A stretch of 64,000 nt of DNA from Roseateles sp. (GTDB lineage: Bacteria; Pseudomonadota; Gammaproteobacteria; Burkholderiales; Burkholderiaceae_C): contig JAEUPJ010000028.1 in NCBI GenBank assembly GCA_016790285.1, positions 1-64,000 of the forward strand, read 5' to 3'. A model generated the notes under the pieces. The model made no database searches. It worked only from the letters and a program-made list of their open reading frames with translations, and was not told the DNA's origin. How positions within the stretch are numbered: the first letter of the stretch is position 1; each line of letters starts with the position of its first letter. The position numbers were made by a program, and so were the translations under genes. This document shows, one piece after another, positions 1 through 10,066 of this stretch.

Positions 1-922
1 GAGCGTCGTCTTCGGCCAGGATCCGGCGCTCGACGCGCTGGCCTCGGCGATCAAGATGGCGCGCTCGGGCCTGGGCAAGCCCGACAAGCCGATCGGCTCC
101 TTCCTCTTCAGCGGCCCGACCGGCGTCGGCAAGACCGAGGCCGCGCGCCAGCTCGCCTACATCCTGGGCATCGAGCTGATCCGCTTCGACATGAGCGAGT
201 ACATGGAGCGCCACGCGGTCAGCCGCCTGATCGGCGCGCCGCCGGGCTATGTCGGCTTCGACCAGGGCGGGTTGCTGACCGAGGCCATCAGCAAGAAGCC
301 GCACGCGGTGCTGCTGCTCGACGAGATCGAGAAGGCGCATCCGGACGTCTTCAACGTGCTGCTGCAGGTGATGGACCACGGGACCCTCACTGACAACAAC
401 GGGCGCAAGGCCGACTTCCGCAACGTCATCATCATCATGACGACGAACGCGGGCGCCGAGATCATGAACAAGGCCACCATCGGCTTCACCAACTCGCGCC
501 AGCAGGGCGACGAGATGGCCGACATCAAGCGTCTGTTCACGCCCGAGTTCCGCAACCGGCTGGACGCCATCGTGTCCTTCCGCCCGCTGGACGAGGAGAT
601 CATCCTGCGCGTGGTCGACAAGTTCCTGCTGCAACTGGAAAGCCAGCTGCAGGAGAAGAAGGTCGAGGTCAGCTTCTCGGACGCGCTGCGCAAGCAGCTG
701 GCCAAGAAGGGGTTCGACCCGCTCATGGGTGCCCGCCCGATGCAGCGCCTCATCCAGGACACCATCCGCCGTGCGCTGGCCGACGAGCTGCTCTTCGGCA
801 AGCTGGTCGATGGCGGTCGCCTGAGCGTGGACGTGGACGACAAGGGCGAAACGGTGCTGGACATCCAGCCCACGCCGCCCAAGGCCAACAAGCCCAAGCC
901 CGAGCCGGCGACGGCGGCCTGA
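1..922 (+). CDS. clpA: ATP-dependent Clp protease ATP-binding subunit ClpA (3' part)
   Basis: C-terminal part of the ClpA unfoldase, which feeds substrates to ClpP in the cytoplasm. The reading frame is open from base 2, so the gene begins outside the window. The second AAA+ module is present: Walker A (GPTGVGKT), Walker B (VLLLDEIEKAHPD), the sensor/arginine region (FTPEFRNRLDAI) and the ClpB D2-small domain (GARPMQRLI). The tail is a Pro/Lys/Ala-rich extension. Presence of D2 without a ClpB-style middle region, plus an AIKMARSGLG segment just before Walker A, favours ClpA over ClpB. ClpS usually lies upstream of clpA but would be outside the window. It ends at a TGA followed by a strong terminator. 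Confidence 0.95.
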   Translation, partial: SVVFGQDPALDALASAIKMARSGLGKPDKPIGSFLFSGPTGVGKTEAARQLAYILGIELIRFDMSEYMERHAVSRLIGAPPGYVGFDQGGLLTEAISKKPHAVLLLDEIEKAHPDVFNVLLQVMDHGTLTDNNGRKADFRNVIIIMTTNAGAEIMNKATIGFTNSRQQGDEMADIKRLFTPEFRNRLDAIVSFRPLDEEIILRVVDKFLLQLESQLQEKKVEVSFSDALRKQLAKKGFDPLMGARPMQRLIQDTIRRALADELLFGKLVDGGRLSVDVDDKGETVLDIQPTPPKANKPKPEPATAA

Positions 923-944
923 CCGGGGCCACCCGGTCACGAGC

Positions 945-968
945 GGGGGCGCTTCGGCGCCCCTCTTT
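945..968 (+). terminator. Rho-independent terminator after clpA
   Basis: A perfect 7-bp GC stem (GGGGCGC / GCGCCCC) closed by a TTCG tetraloop at 953-956 and followed by TCTTTC. A second small dyad (GACCGG...CCGGTC, 921-938) overlaps the clpA stop codon. It sits between the convergent clpA and mtfA genes and may serve both. Confidence 0.8.
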
Positions 969-977
969 CATGGCGCC

Positions 978-1757
978 TCAGGTGCTGGCGGGGTCCTGGC
1001 GGAAGAAGCCCGCCAGCAGCGCGTACATCGCCGGCTCTTCGCTCCGCATGGCCGCAGGCGCGACGAAGAACGCCTCCACGGCGACCGCGAAGAACTCCTC
1101 CACCGCTTCGGCGCCATAAGGGTCGATCAGGGTCGGCTCGCCGGCGTCCACGCGCTCGCAGAACCTGGCCCACTCGGCATCGATGACCTCGATCCAGCGT
1201 TCACGCTCGGCGGCCTCCAGCGGGGGCACGCCGTCGGCCAGGCCATCGCGCATGTCCATCACGTGGGCGAACTCGTGGATGACGACATTGAAGACCTCGT
1301 CCACCCCGAACTGCGCCGGGTCGTTGCTGACCGCGATGGCGTTCCAGCTCAGCATCAGCGGGCCGCCTTCCATGGCCTCGCCGGCGAGTTCCTCGTCGTA
1401 CTCGTGCACGACGCCGTCCTCGTCTTCATAACGGCGCTGGGCGACCACCTCGCCCTCGTGCATGACGATGCCGACGAAGCCGTCGTACCAGCCCAGGCCC
1501 AGCTTCAGCACGGGCAGGCAGGCCTGCGCCGCCACGGCGACAGCGACTTCGTCCGTTACCTCGAAGCCGTTCACGCCGTGAAACTCCTTGCGCTCCAGGA
1601 ACAGGCTGCACAGCCGGCGCAGCTCGGCCAGGTCGGCTTCGCTGCGCTGGGCGAGGAAGGGGTAGCGCAGCAGCGTCAGCTGCCACAGGGCGTCAGGGAT
1701 GGCGCGGCGCTCGACCGCGCGTCGCTCCCGCCAGTCCCGAAGCGCCTTCAGGATCAC
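978..1757 (-). CDS. mtfA: MtfA-like M90 zinc peptidase
   Basis: About 259 aa, close to E. coli MtfA (265 aa), a cytosolic zinc peptidase that binds the Mlc repressor in enterics. The HEFAH zinc motif lies at residues 161-165, with a downstream Glu-rich helix (EEFFAVAVEAFF) that would supply the third ligand. The reading frame is open much further upstream, but that part is antisense-like Arg/Pro/Gly sequence. I place the start at the GTG at 1757, giving the conserved N-terminus [12 protein letters not shown] and a GTGA overlap with the lpxH stop. It is the last gene of the five-gene minus-strand operon. The local substrate is unknown, as no Mlc homologue is visible. Confidence 0.88.
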   Translation of the reverse strand: MILKALRDWRERRAVERRAIPDALWQLTLLRYPFLAQRSEADLAELRRLCSLFLERKEFHGVNGFEVTDEVAVAVAAQACLPVLKLGLGWYDGFVGIVMHEGEVVAQRRYEDEDGVVHEYDEELAGEAMEGGPLMLSWNAIAVSNDPAQFGVDEVFNVVIHEFAHVMDMRDGLADGVPPLEAAERERWIEVIDAEWARFCERVDAGEPTLIDPYGAEAVEEFFAVAVEAFFVAPAAMRSEEPAMYALLAGFFRQDPAST

Positions 1758-2500
1758 AGCGACAGGCGCTGCAGGCCGGCGGCCGACAGCCGGATCACGT
1801 CGCCGCGGTGCGGCGCCGTGTCGAAATCCCAATCCGACAGCACCACGCGGCGCAGGCCGTCGCCGAGGTCGTGCTCGGCTGGGCGGTGGGTGTGGCCGTG
1901 GATCAGCGTCGCGGCGCCTGCCTCGCGCAGCAGGGCGCGGCAGGCATCGGCGTCCAGGTCGGTGGACATCAACTGGGCCGCCTGCGCCGCCCGGCTGCCC
2001 TCGCGCATCTGCCGCGCCAGCGCCTGGCGGGCGGCCAGCGGCTGGCCCAGCAACTGCGCCTGCCACTCGGGCGCCCGCACCTGCCGGCGAAAGGCCTGGT
2101 AGGCGGTGTCGTCCAGGCACTGGGCGTCGCCGTGCACGAGCAGCCAGCGCTGGCCGAAGGCGTCGAGCACGGTCGGGTCGGGCAGGGCGGTCATGCCGGT
2201 GTCGGCGAGCATGCCCTCGCCCACGAGGAAATCGCGGTTGCCGTGCATGAAGAACATTGCCTTGCGCGCAGCCGCATCACGCAGCAACTGCGTGACTTCG
2301 GCCTCGAAGGGTTCATGCCGGGCGTCGTCGCCCACCCAGACCTCGAAGATGTCGCCCAGCAGCAGCACGGCCTGGGCCGGCGTGTCGTCGAGGTGGCGCG
2401 CCAGTCGCGCCAGGGTGCCCGGCGTGCCCGGGCCCAGGTGCAGGTCCGACAACAGGTCGATGTGGACCCAGTGCGCCGGGGCCGCGAGCGTGGGGGTCAA
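1754..2500 (-). CDS. lpxH: UDP-2,3-diacylglucosamine diphosphatase
   Basis: Lipid A biosynthesis enzyme that hydrolyses UDP-2,3-diacylglucosamine to lipid X at the inner face of the cytoplasmic membrane. At 248 aa it has the usual length. All calcineurin-like metallophosphoesterase motifs are visible in order: [26 protein letters not shown] and HGHTHRP. The initiation codon is TTG at 2500, overlapping the ppiB TGA stop (TTGA); no better start exists before the SDLHLG motif. Translational coupling on both sides (ppiB upstream, mtfA downstream) suggests co-expression. Confidence 0.95.
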   Translation of the reverse strand: MTPTLAAPAHWVHIDLLSDLHLGPGTPGTLARLARHLDDTPAQAVLLLGDIFEVWVGDDARHEPFEAEVTQLLRDAAARKAMFFMHGNRDFLVGEGMLADTGMTALPDPTVLDAFGQRWLLVHGDAQCLDDTAYQAFRRQVRAPEWQAQLLGQPLAARQALARQMREGSRAAQAAQLMSTDLDADACRALLREAGAATLIHGHTHRPAEHDLGDGLRRVVLSDWDFDTAPHRGDVIRLSAAGLQRLSL

Positions 2501-2997
2501 ATTTCCTTGGCTTCCTGGATGACGACGGCCTCGACCGGCACGTCAGCATGGCCGCCCGGGCCGCGGCCGGTCTTCACGCCGCCGATCTTGTCGACGATCT
2601 CGGTGCCTTCCACGACCTTGCCGAACACGGCGTAGCCCCAGCCCGAGGGCGACTCGGACTTGAAGTTCAGGAAATCGTTCTGAACGGTGTTGATGAAGAA
2701 CTGCGCCGTGGCCGAGTGCGGCGCGTTGGTGCGCGCCATGGCCAGGGTGTACTTCTCGTTGGTGAGGCCATTGTTGGCCTCGTTCTGGATGGGTGCCTCG
2801 GTGGGCTTCTGGTTCATCTTCTCGTCAAAGCCGCCGCCCTGGATCATGAAACCCTTGATGACGCGGTGGAAGATGGTGCCGTTGTAGTGGCCGCTGCGCA
2901 CGTACTGCAGGAAGTTGGCGGCCGACAGGGGCGCCTTGGCGTGGTCCAGCTCGATGACGATGCGGCCGTGGTTGGTGGTGAGTTCGATCTTGCTCAT
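2497..2997 (-). CDS. ppiB: Peptidyl-prolyl cis-trans isomerase B (cyclophilin)
   Basis: Cytoplasmic cyclophilin of 166 aa that catalyses prolyl isomerisation during folding. The cyclophilin core is clear: [19 protein letters not shown] and [11 protein letters not shown]. It lacks a signal peptide ([13 protein letters not shown]), unlike its upstream neighbour. Its ATG overlaps the stop of the preceding ppiA gene by 4 nt, and its own stop overlaps the lpxH start. The tandem of an exported and a cytosolic cyclophilin beside cysS and lpxH is a familiar betaproteobacterial arrangement. Confidence 0.95.
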   Translation of the reverse strand: MSKIELTTNHGRIVIELDHAKAPLSAANFLQYVRSGHYNGTIFHRVIKGFMIQGGGFDEKMNQKPTEAPIQNEANNGLTNEKYTLAMARTNAPHSATAQFFINTVQNDFLNFKSESPSGWGYAVFGKVVEGTEIVDKIGGVKTGRGPGGHADVPVEAVVIQEAKEI

Positions 2998-3569
2998 TTT
3001 TCGACGGTTGCCTTGTTGATGATGATGGCGTTGACCGGCAGGTGCTGGTGCACCTGGTAGGCCGAGACGGGGGCCGTGCGGATCTTGTCGACGACGTCCA
3101 TGCCTTCGACGACCTGGCCGAACACCGCGTAGCCGGAGGCCGGATTGTCAGGCTGGCCGTCCAGCGGGATGTTGTCGGCCACGTTGATGAAGAACTGCGC
3201 GGTGGCGGAGTTGGGGTCGCCCGTGCGCGCCATGGCGATGCTGCCGCGGATGTTGGACAGGCCGTTGTGCGACTCCAGCGGGATGGGCGGCTTGGTGGGG
3301 CGGGGCTGCAGCACCTGGCCGTCACGCTTGGCGAGCCGGGCGTCGTAGCCGCCGGTCTGGATCATGAAGCCGTCGATCACGCGGTGGAAGACGACGCCGT
3401 TGTAGTGGCCGGCCTTCACGTACTGCAGGAAGTTCGCGACCGTCTTGGGCGCCTTCTCGGCATCGAGCTGGATGCGGATGTCGCCTTCGGTGGTCTGCAG
3501 CTTCACGACCTGGGCAGACACGCCCGCGGCGGCCAGCAGGGCGGCGAGGAAGAGAACAGGTTTTTTCAT
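2994..3569 (-). CDS. ppiA: Periplasmic peptidyl-prolyl cis-trans isomerase (cyclophilin)
   Basis: Exported cyclophilin of 191 aa. The N-terminus ([20 protein letters not shown]) is a typical Sec signal peptide with cleavage expected after VSA. The core contains [20 protein letters not shown] and [13 protein letters not shown]. The gene is the second of the minus-strand operon, 10 nt after the TPR gene stop, and overlaps ppiB by 4 nt. The ppiA name follows the periplasmic location; substrates are unknown. Confidence 0.92.
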   Translation of the reverse strand: MKKPVLFLAALLAAAGVSAQVVKLQTTEGDIRIQLDAEKAPKTVANFLQYVKAGHYNGVVFHRVIDGFMIQTGGYDARLAKRDGQVLQPRPTKPPIPLESHNGLSNIRGSIAMARTGDPNSATAQFFINVADNIPLDGQPDNPASGYAVFGQVVEGMDVVDKIRTAPVSAYQVHQHLPVNAIIINKATVEK

Positions 3570-3579
3570 GGCTTGGGGG

Positions 3580-4098
3580 TCAGCGGGGCTTGTTCAGGTC
3601 GGCGGTCAAGGCCAGCGTGCGGCTGATCTTGGCGGCCAGGGCGTCGCCCGGGGCGATGGAGACCTTCTGCGCATGCTGGTAGGCGCGCAGCGCCAGGCGC
3701 ACCAGCACGTCGCCGAGGTTCTCCTGGGCCTGAGCGTGGTCGGGTTGCACGCGCAGCGCCTGGTCCAGCGCGGCCTTGGCTTCGTCGAGCTCGCCCGCGG
3801 CGGCGTGCAGCACGGCCAGGTTGTTGTAGGGGTCGGCCAGGTCGGGGAAGTCCTGCGTGAGCCGCGTGAAGATGGCCTGGGCCTTGGCGCGCTCGCCGAG
3901 TTCCATGCGCATCACGCCCAGGGCGAAGCGCAGTTGCAGGTCGTCAGGTGTGCGGGTCAGGGCCTGTTCGACCTGGTCGACCGCCTGGGTCTTCTGGCCG
4001 GCCAGCCACAGGCGCTGGGCGGTGGCCACGTCGGTGGCGCGTGCGGGCAGCGCGGCCAGGGCGCCGAGCAGCGCGAGGGTGGGGAGGAGCAGGCGCAT
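3580..4098 (-). CDS. Exported TPR-repeat protein
   Basis: Protein of 172 aa with a signal peptide (MRLLLPTLALLGALAALPARA) followed by about three tetratricopeptide repeats; segments such as DPYNNLAVLHAAAGELDEA are consensus-like. TPRs form helical scaffolds for protein binding, so a periplasmic adaptor or assembly role is likely, but no specific function can be assigned. It is the first gene of the operon that continues into ppiA-ppiB-lpxH-mtfA, and it diverges from cysS across a 140-bp intergenic region that must hold both promoters. Confidence 0.8.
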   Translation of the reverse strand: MRLLLPTLALLGALAALPARATDVATAQRLWLAGQKTQAVDQVEQALTRTPDDLQLRFALGVMRMELGERAKAQAIFTRLTQDFPDLADPYNNLAVLHAAAGELDEAKAALDQALRVQPDHAQAQENLGDVLVRLALRAYQHAQKVSIAPGDALAAKISRTLALTADLNKPR

Positions 4099-4135
4099 GA
4101 GGGTTGGAGCGGGGAGCGGCGTCAGGGGTGGCCGC

Positions 4136-4141
4136 TATACT
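4136..4141 (+). promoter_or_regulatory. Candidate -10 element for cysS
   Basis: TATACT matches the sigma-70 -10 consensus at 5 of 6 positions, about 98 bp before the cysS ATG. No convincing -35 sits at the right spacing. Transcription from here would include the hairpin at 4157-4185 in the leader. Confidence 0.45.
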
Positions 4142-4156
4142 GAAATCATTCTATGA

Positions 4157-4191
4157 GCCCCGCCTGGCCGCCCCCGGTGCGGGGCTTCTTG
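4157..4191 (+). terminator. Terminator-like hairpin in the cysS leader
   Basis: GCCCCGC (4157-4163) pairs perfectly with GCGGGGC (4179-4185) around a 15-nt loop and is followed by a T-rich stretch (TTCTTGTT). No plus-strand gene ends upstream, because the neighbour on the left is divergent. The hairpin therefore lies between the candidate cysS promoter and the cysS start codon and could act as an attenuator. Confidence 0.5.
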
Positions 4192-4238
4192 TTGGTGGCT
4201 CGCGGCATCTCCCGGGCCCGCCTTTCGTCTTCTGTCCC

Positions 4239-5608
<1,370 letters not shown>

Positions 5609-5609
<1 letters not shown>

Positions 5610-6244
5610 TGGCGTCGGTCTCGGAAGTCGTCCCGGGGTACTGGGACGAGGCCTGCAAGCATCTGGTCAAGCGCGACCGGGTCATGAAGAAGCTCATCCC
5701 GCAGTTCGGCGAGGCCCGCCTGCAAAGCCGCGGCGACGCCTTCGCCACGCTGGCGCGCTCCATCGTCGGCCAGCAGATCTCGGTCAAGGCCGCGCAATCG
5801 GTCTGGACGCGCTGGGTGGCACTCGTGCCGAAGTTCCAGCCCGCCACGGTGCTGGGGCTGGGCGTGGAGGAGCAGCGCGCGGCCGGGCTTTCGGCGCGCA
5901 AGGTCGAGTACCTGCGCGACCTGGCGGAGCACTTCGCCTCGGGCCAGGTCCACGTGCGCCAATGGGCGCAGATGGACGACGAAGCCATCATCGAGGAGCT
6001 CGTCGCCATCCGCGGCATCGGCCGCTGGACGGCCGAGATGTTCCTGATCTTTCACCTGATGCGCCCCAACGTCATGCCGCTGGACGATGTCGGCCTGCTC
6101 AAGGGCATCAGCCTCAATTACTTCTCCGGCGAGCCTGTCTCCCGTGCCGAAGCCCGCGAAGTGGGCGACGCCTGGGCGCCGTACCGTTCCGTGGCCGTTT
6201 GGTACATTTGGCGAAGCCTCGATCCGCTACCTGTGGACTACTGA
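5609..6244 (+). CDS. DNA-3-methyladenine glycosylase (AlkA-like, HhH-GPD)
   Basis: Base-excision repair glycosylase of 211 aa. It has the helix-hairpin-helix element [18 protein letters not shown] followed by the GPD loop with catalytic Asp in [11 protein letters not shown]. It is shorter than E. coli AlkA because the N-terminal domain is reduced, as in many HhH-GPD glycosylases. The start and stop codons overlap cysS and accA by one base each. Removal of alkylated purines is expected from the family; exact substrate range cannot be read from sequence. Confidence 0.88.
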
Positions 6245-7215
6245 TGAGCAAAAAGCACTTTCTGGAATTCGAGCAGCCGATCGCTGAACTCGAGACCAAG
6301 ATCGAAGAACTGCGCTACGTGCAGAGCGAGTCGGCCGTCGACATCTCCGAGGAGATCGACCGCCTCTCCAAGAAGAGCCAGCAGCTGACCAAGGAGGTCT
6401 ACGCGAGCGTGGCGCCGTGGCAGGTCTACCAGATCGCCCGTCACCCGCAGCGCCCCCAGACGCTCGACTACTGCGCCGAAGTGTTCACCGAGTTCCAGGA
6501 ACTCCACGGTGACCGCCACTTCGCCGACGACCCCGCCATCGTGGGTGGCATCGCCCGCTTCAACGGCCAGGCCTGCATGGTCATCGGCCACCAGCGCGGG
6601 TCCGACGCCAAGGAGCGCACGCTGCGCAACTTCGGCATGCCGCGCCCGGAGGGCTACCGCAAGGCGCTGCGCCTGATGAAGCTGGCCGAGAAGTTCGGCC
6701 TGCCTGTCTTCACCTTCATCGACACCATGGGCGCCTACCCCGGCATCGGTGCCGAGGAGCGCGGCCAGAGCGAGGCCATCGGCCGCAACATCCTCGAGAT
6801 GGCGCAGCTCGAAGTGCCCATCATCGCCACCGTCATCGGTGAAGGCGGCTCGGGTGGGGCGCTCGCCATCGGCGTGGCTGACCAGGTCCTGATGCTGCAG
6901 TTCTCCGCCTACTCGGTCATCTCGCCGGAAGGCTGCGCCTCCATCCTCTGGAAGAGCAGCGAGCGCGCGTCCGACGCGGCCGACGCCCTGGGCATCACCG
7001 CCCACCGCCTCAAGGCCCTGGGCCTGATCGACAAGATCGTCAATGAGCCCGTCGGCGGCGCCCACCGCGACGCCAAGCAGATGGCGTCCAACCTCAAGCG
7101 TGCGCTCAGCGATGCGCTGCGCCAGGTCAGCGACCTGAAGACGCCCGAGCTGCTGGACCGCCGCTACGAGCGCCTGCAGGCGTATGGTCGATTCGGCGAC
7201 ACCAAGAACCGCTGA
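6244..7215 (+). CDS. accA: Acetyl-CoA carboxylase carboxyltransferase subunit alpha
   Basis: 323-aa alpha subunit of the ACC carboxyltransferase, which with AccD transfers CO2 from biotin to acetyl-CoA for fatty acid synthesis. Family landmarks include the N-terminal [18 protein letters not shown] helix, [18 protein letters not shown], and [15 protein letters not shown], which forms the oxyanion region. The ATG at 6244 overlaps the glycosylase stop. The 3' end overlaps the start of tilS by 32 nt, a neighbourhood (accA-tilS) also found in E. coli. Confidence 0.97.
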   Translation: MSKKHFLEFEQPIAELETKIEELRYVQSESAVDISEEIDRLSKKSQQLTKEVYASVAPWQVYQIARHPQRPQTLDYCAEVFTEFQELHGDRHFADDPAIVGGIARFNGQACMVIGHQRGSDAKERTLRNFGMPRPEGYRKALRLMKLAEKFGLPVFTFIDTMGAYPGIGAEERGQSEAIGRNILEMAQLEVPIIATVIGEGGSGGALAIGVADQVLMLQFSAYSVISPEGCASILWKSSERASDAADALGITAHRLKALGLIDKIVNEPVGGAHRDAKQMASNLKRALSDALRQVSDLKTPELLDRRYERLQAYGRFGDTKNR

Positions 7216-8500
7216 CCCCTCCGCCCCCGCCGTCGCCGTCGCGTTCAGCGGCGGGCTCGACTCCACGGCGCTGCTGCATGCCGTCACCCGCGCGGTGACG
7301 GGGCAGCGCGTAGTTGCCCTGCACGTCCACCACGGGTTGCTGCCCCAGGCCGATGACTGGGTGCGGCAGTGCGAGCGCGTGGCGAGCGGCTTAGGCGCCG
7401 GTTTTCAATGCACGCGGCTCGGCGGGCGGCCTGGCCCGGGTGAGAGCGTCGAAGCCTGGGCCCGCGCCGGGCGCCACCGCGCGCTGCACGACATGGCCGT
7501 GGCCGCTGGTGCCGACCTGCTGCTGTTGGCCCACCACCGGCGCGACCAGGCGGAAACCTTCCTGCTGCAGGCCCTGCGCGGCGCCGGCGTGGCCGGGCTC
7601 GCCGGCATGCCGCGGGCGCAGTGGCGCGGTGGCGTCTGCTGGGCGCGCCCCTGGCTGGCGCACCCGCGCGAAGCGATCCGGGCCTACGCCGAGCAGCACG
7701 CGCTGACGTGGATCGAAGACCCGAGCAACGCCGACACGCGCCTGGCCCGCAACCGGCTGCGCGAAGCGCTCTGGCCCGCCTTCGCCGCCGGCGAGCCCGG
7801 CCTGGCGCAGGCAGCGCGCTGGGCGCAAGAGGCCCATGCGCTTGCAGCTGAAGTGGCGGCGCAGGACCTCTCGAGCCTGGGCCACGCGCAGCGGCTCGAC
7901 CTGCCGGCCCTGTGGCTGCTGTCACCCGCGCGGCGCAGCAACGCGCTGCGGGCCTGGCTGGCGGCCCATGTGCCGGCGCCGGCCAGCCTGGTCGAGCGGC
8001 TGCTGACCGAATGGCGACCCGGCGCGACGCAGTCCTGGCCGGCACCCGGCGGCGAGCTGCACGCCTGGCGCGACGGGCTGCACTGGCAGCCGCGGGCCGT
8101 GCACCCGTCCAAGCCCACGCCGCTCGACCTGAGTCGCCTGGGACACCACCCCCAGCCCGGCTGGGGCGGGGCCTGGTGCGTCGAGCCCTCGGAGCGCGGC
8201 ATCGCCGCGGCGCGGCTGGCGCGCCTCACGCAGCGCCCGCGTGAGGGCGGCGAGCAGTTCCAGCGCGCGCCGGGCTCGGTGCCGCGCAGCCTGAAGAAGG
8301 CCTGCCAGGAAGCCGGCGTGCCGCCCTGGCGGCGCGACGGCCCGGTGCTGCTCGACGAGACGGGCGCGCTGATCGCTGTGGCCGGCCTGGGCATGGACGC
8401 CCGTGCCTTCGCCTCGCAAGATGAGCGGGGCTTGTCTCTCCGCTGGGTCGAGGACTCAGCCTTGCCGCAGAGCGAAGGCGACGGCGTGGCTGGCGCATAA
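7184..8500 (+). CDS. tilS: tRNA(Ile)-lysidine synthase
   Basis: Enzyme that converts C34 of the CAU-anticodon tRNA-Ile to lysidine, which is essential for reading AUA. The 438-aa protein has the PP-loop SGGLDS at residues 22-27, then [13 protein letters not shown] and [18 protein letters not shown]-terminal TilS domain follows ([20 protein letters not shown]). The ATG at 7184 lies inside accA; no other reasonable start occurs before the PP-loop. The stop codon overlaps a TAAAAT -10-like element for lysC. Confidence 0.93.
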   Translation: MVDSATPRTADPSAPAVAVAFSGGLDSTALLHAVTRAVTGQRVVALHVHHGLLPQADDWVRQCERVASGLGAGFQCTRLGGRPGPGESVEAWARAGRHRALHDMAVAAGADLLLLAHHRRDQAETFLLQALRGAGVAGLAGMPRAQWRGGVCWARPWLAHPREAIRAYAEQHALTWIEDPSNADTRLARNRLREALWPAFAAGEPGLAQAARWAQEAHALAAEVAAQDLSSLGHAQRLDLPALWLLSPARRSNALRAWLAAHVPAPASLVERLLTEWRPGATQSWPAPGGELHAWRDGLHWQPRAVHPSKPTPLDLSRLGHHPQPGWGGAWCVEPSERGIAAARLARLTQRPREGGEQFQRAPGSVPRSLKKACQEAGVPPWRRDGPVLLDETGALIAVAGLGMDARAFASQDERGLSLRWVEDSALPQSEGDGVAGA

Positions 8501-8503
8501 AAT
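8498..8503 (+). promoter_or_regulatory. Candidate -10 element for lysC
   Basis: TAAAAT (5 of 6 to TATAAT) overlaps the tilS stop codon, about 58 bp before the lysC ATG. The remaining leader of roughly 50 nt contains only a short GGTTTGC/GCAAGCC dyad and is too short for a lysine riboswitch. Confidence 0.4.
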
Positions 8504-8560
8504 CAGGGGTTTGCGAGCAAGCCGTCCCGGCCGCTCGCGCTTCAGCCTTCGCTCAAACAC

Positions 8561-9835
8561 ATGGCTCTGATCGTCCACAAGTACGGCGGCACCTCGATGG
8601 GGTCCACCGATCGCATCCGCAACGTGGCCAAGCGCGTCGCCAAATGGGTGCGCGCCGGCCACCAGATGGTGGTCGTGCCCTCGGCGATGAGCGGCGAAAC
8701 CAACCGCCTGCTGAGCCTGGCCAAGGAACTGTCGCCGGCCAGCAGTTCGCCGGAAGTGAACCGCGAACTCGACATGATCGCCGCCACCGGCGAGCAGGTC
8801 TCGGTGGGCCTGCTGGCCATCGCGCTGCAGGCCGAGGGCGTCCCCTCCGTCAGCTACACCGGCTGGCAGGTGCCCGTGGCCACCGATTCGTCCTACACCA
8901 AGGCCCGCATCGAGAGCATCGACGACAAGCGCGTGCGCGCCGACCTGGCTGCCGGCAAGGTCGTCGTCATCGCGGGCTTTCAGGGCATCGACGCCGACAA
9001 CAACATCACCACCCTCGGCCGTGGCGGCTCCGACACCTCGGCCGTGGCCATTGCCGCGGCGATGAAGGCCGACGAGTGCCTCATCTACACCGACGTCGAC
9101 GGCGTCTACACGACCGACCCGCGCATCGTCCCCGAGGCGCGCCGCCTGCACACCATCAGCTTCGAAGAGATGCTGGAAATGGCGTCTCTGGGCAGCAAGA
9201 TCCTGCAGATCCGCTCGGTGGAGTTCGCCGGCAAGTACCGGGTGCCGCTGCGCGTGCTGTCCAGCTTCACGCCCTGGGACATCGACATCAACGAGGAAGC
9301 CAAGTCCGGCACCCTGATCAGTTTTGAAGAGGACGAAAAAATGGAACAAGCCGTCGTGTCGGGCATCGCCTTCAACCGTGACGAGGCCAAGGTGACGCTC
9401 CTGGGCGTGCCGGACAAGCCGGGCATCGCCTTCCAGATCCTGGGCCCGGTGGCCGAGGCCAACATCGACATCGACGTCATCATCCAGAACGTCTCCCACG
9501 ACGGCAAGACCGACTTCTCCTTCACCGTGCATCGCAACGACTACGCGCGCACGATGGAGCTGCTGCAGAACACGGTGGGCCCGGCCACCAACGCCGCCAA
9601 GGTCGCCGGCGACCCGAAGATCTGCAAGGTCTCCATCGTCGGCATCGGCATGCGCTCGCACGTGGGCGTGGCCAGCAAGATGTTCCGCGCGCTGTCGGAG
9701 GAGGGCATCAACATCCAGATGATCTCCACCAGCGAGATCAAGACCAGCGTGGTCATCGACGAGAAGTACATGGAGCTGGCCGTGCGCGCGCTGCACAAGG
9801 CCTTCGACCTCGACCAGGAAAACGCTGCGGCCTGA
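8561..9835 (+). CDS. lysC: Aspartate kinase
   Basis: 424-aa aspartokinase, the first step of the Lys/Thr/Met/DAP pathway. The kinase signature KYGGTSMG is at residues 7-14, and GRGGSDTSA and YTDVDGVYTTDPRIV follow in the catalytic domain. The C-terminal 160 residues hold two ACT domains (for example SIVGIGMRSHVGVASKMF), which normally bind Lys or Thr for feedback inhibition. It is a monofunctional enzyme with no homoserine dehydrogenase fusion. It is followed by tRNA-Ser. Confidence 0.97.
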   Translation: MALIVHKYGGTSMGSTDRIRNVAKRVAKWVRAGHQMVVVPSAMSGETNRLLSLAKELSPASSSPEVNRELDMIAATGEQVSVGLLAIALQAEGVPSVSYTGWQVPVATDSSYTKARIESIDDKRVRADLAAGKVVVIAGFQGIDADNNITTLGRGGSDTSAVAIAAAMKADECLIYTDVDGVYTTDPRIVPEARRLHTISFEEMLEMASLGSKILQIRSVEFAGKYRVPLRVLSSFTPWDIDINEEAKSGTLISFEEDEKMEQAVVSGIAFNRDEAKVTLLGVPDKPGIAFQILGPVAEANIDIDVIIQNVSHDGKTDFSFTVHRNDYARTMELLQNTVGPATNAAKVAGDPKICKVSIVGIGMRSHVGVASKMFRALSEEGINIQMISTSEIKTSVVIDEKYMELAVRALHKAFDLDQENAAA

Positions 9836-9884
9836 CTTTTTCAAAGAGGCCCCGCATTCCTGATATAGAATGCAGGGCTTCGCC

Positions 9885-9977
9885 GGAGTCGTGACCGAGT
9901 GGCCGAAGGTGCTCCCCTGCTAAGGGAGTATGTGGGCAAAACCTGCATCGAGGGTTCGAATCCCTCCGACTCCGCCA
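9885..9977 (+). tRNA. tRNA-Ser (anticodon GCU)
   Basis: 93-nt class II tRNA. The acceptor stem GGAGTCG (9885-9891) pairs with CGACTCC (9967-9973), the discriminator is G, and CCA is encoded (9975-9977). The anticodon stem is CTCCC/GGGAG with GCT at 9919-9921, reading AGC/AGU. The long variable arm and a GGTTCGAATCC T-arm confirm tRNA-Ser. A TAGAAT -10-like hexamer lies at 9866-9871. Confidence 0.97.
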
Positions 9978-9984
9978 AAACTTC

Positions 9985-10016
9985 AAAGCCCGTCCTCGTG
10001 ACGGGCTTTGTCGTTT
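9985..10016 (+). terminator. Terminator of tRNA-Ser
   Basis: Perfect 10-bp stem AAAGCCCGTC (9985-9994) / GACGGGCTTT (10000-10009) with a 5-nt loop, followed by GTCGTTTCT. It begins 7 nt after the encoded CCA. It may also stop fdhD transcription arriving on the other strand, since the stem is symmetric and flanked by A residues. Confidence 0.88.
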
Positions 10017-10066
10017 CTGGCGCTGGCGCCTGCCCAGGTGCCTCACCTGCGCGTCACCTGTGCCTC

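Noticed and set aside
4148-4238. T-box riboswitch in the cysS leader
   Set aside because: Too short and without T-box sequence; T-boxes are characteristic of Firmicutes, not Proteobacteria.
8501-8560. Lysine riboswitch upstream of lysC
   Set aside because: The leader is only about 50 nt and shows no L-box-like architecture.
9849-9880. Hairpin CCCGCATTC/GAATGCAGGG between lysC and tRNA-Ser as a terminator
   Set aside because: Stem has a mismatch, no T-run follows, and it overlaps the -10-like element of the tRNA gene.
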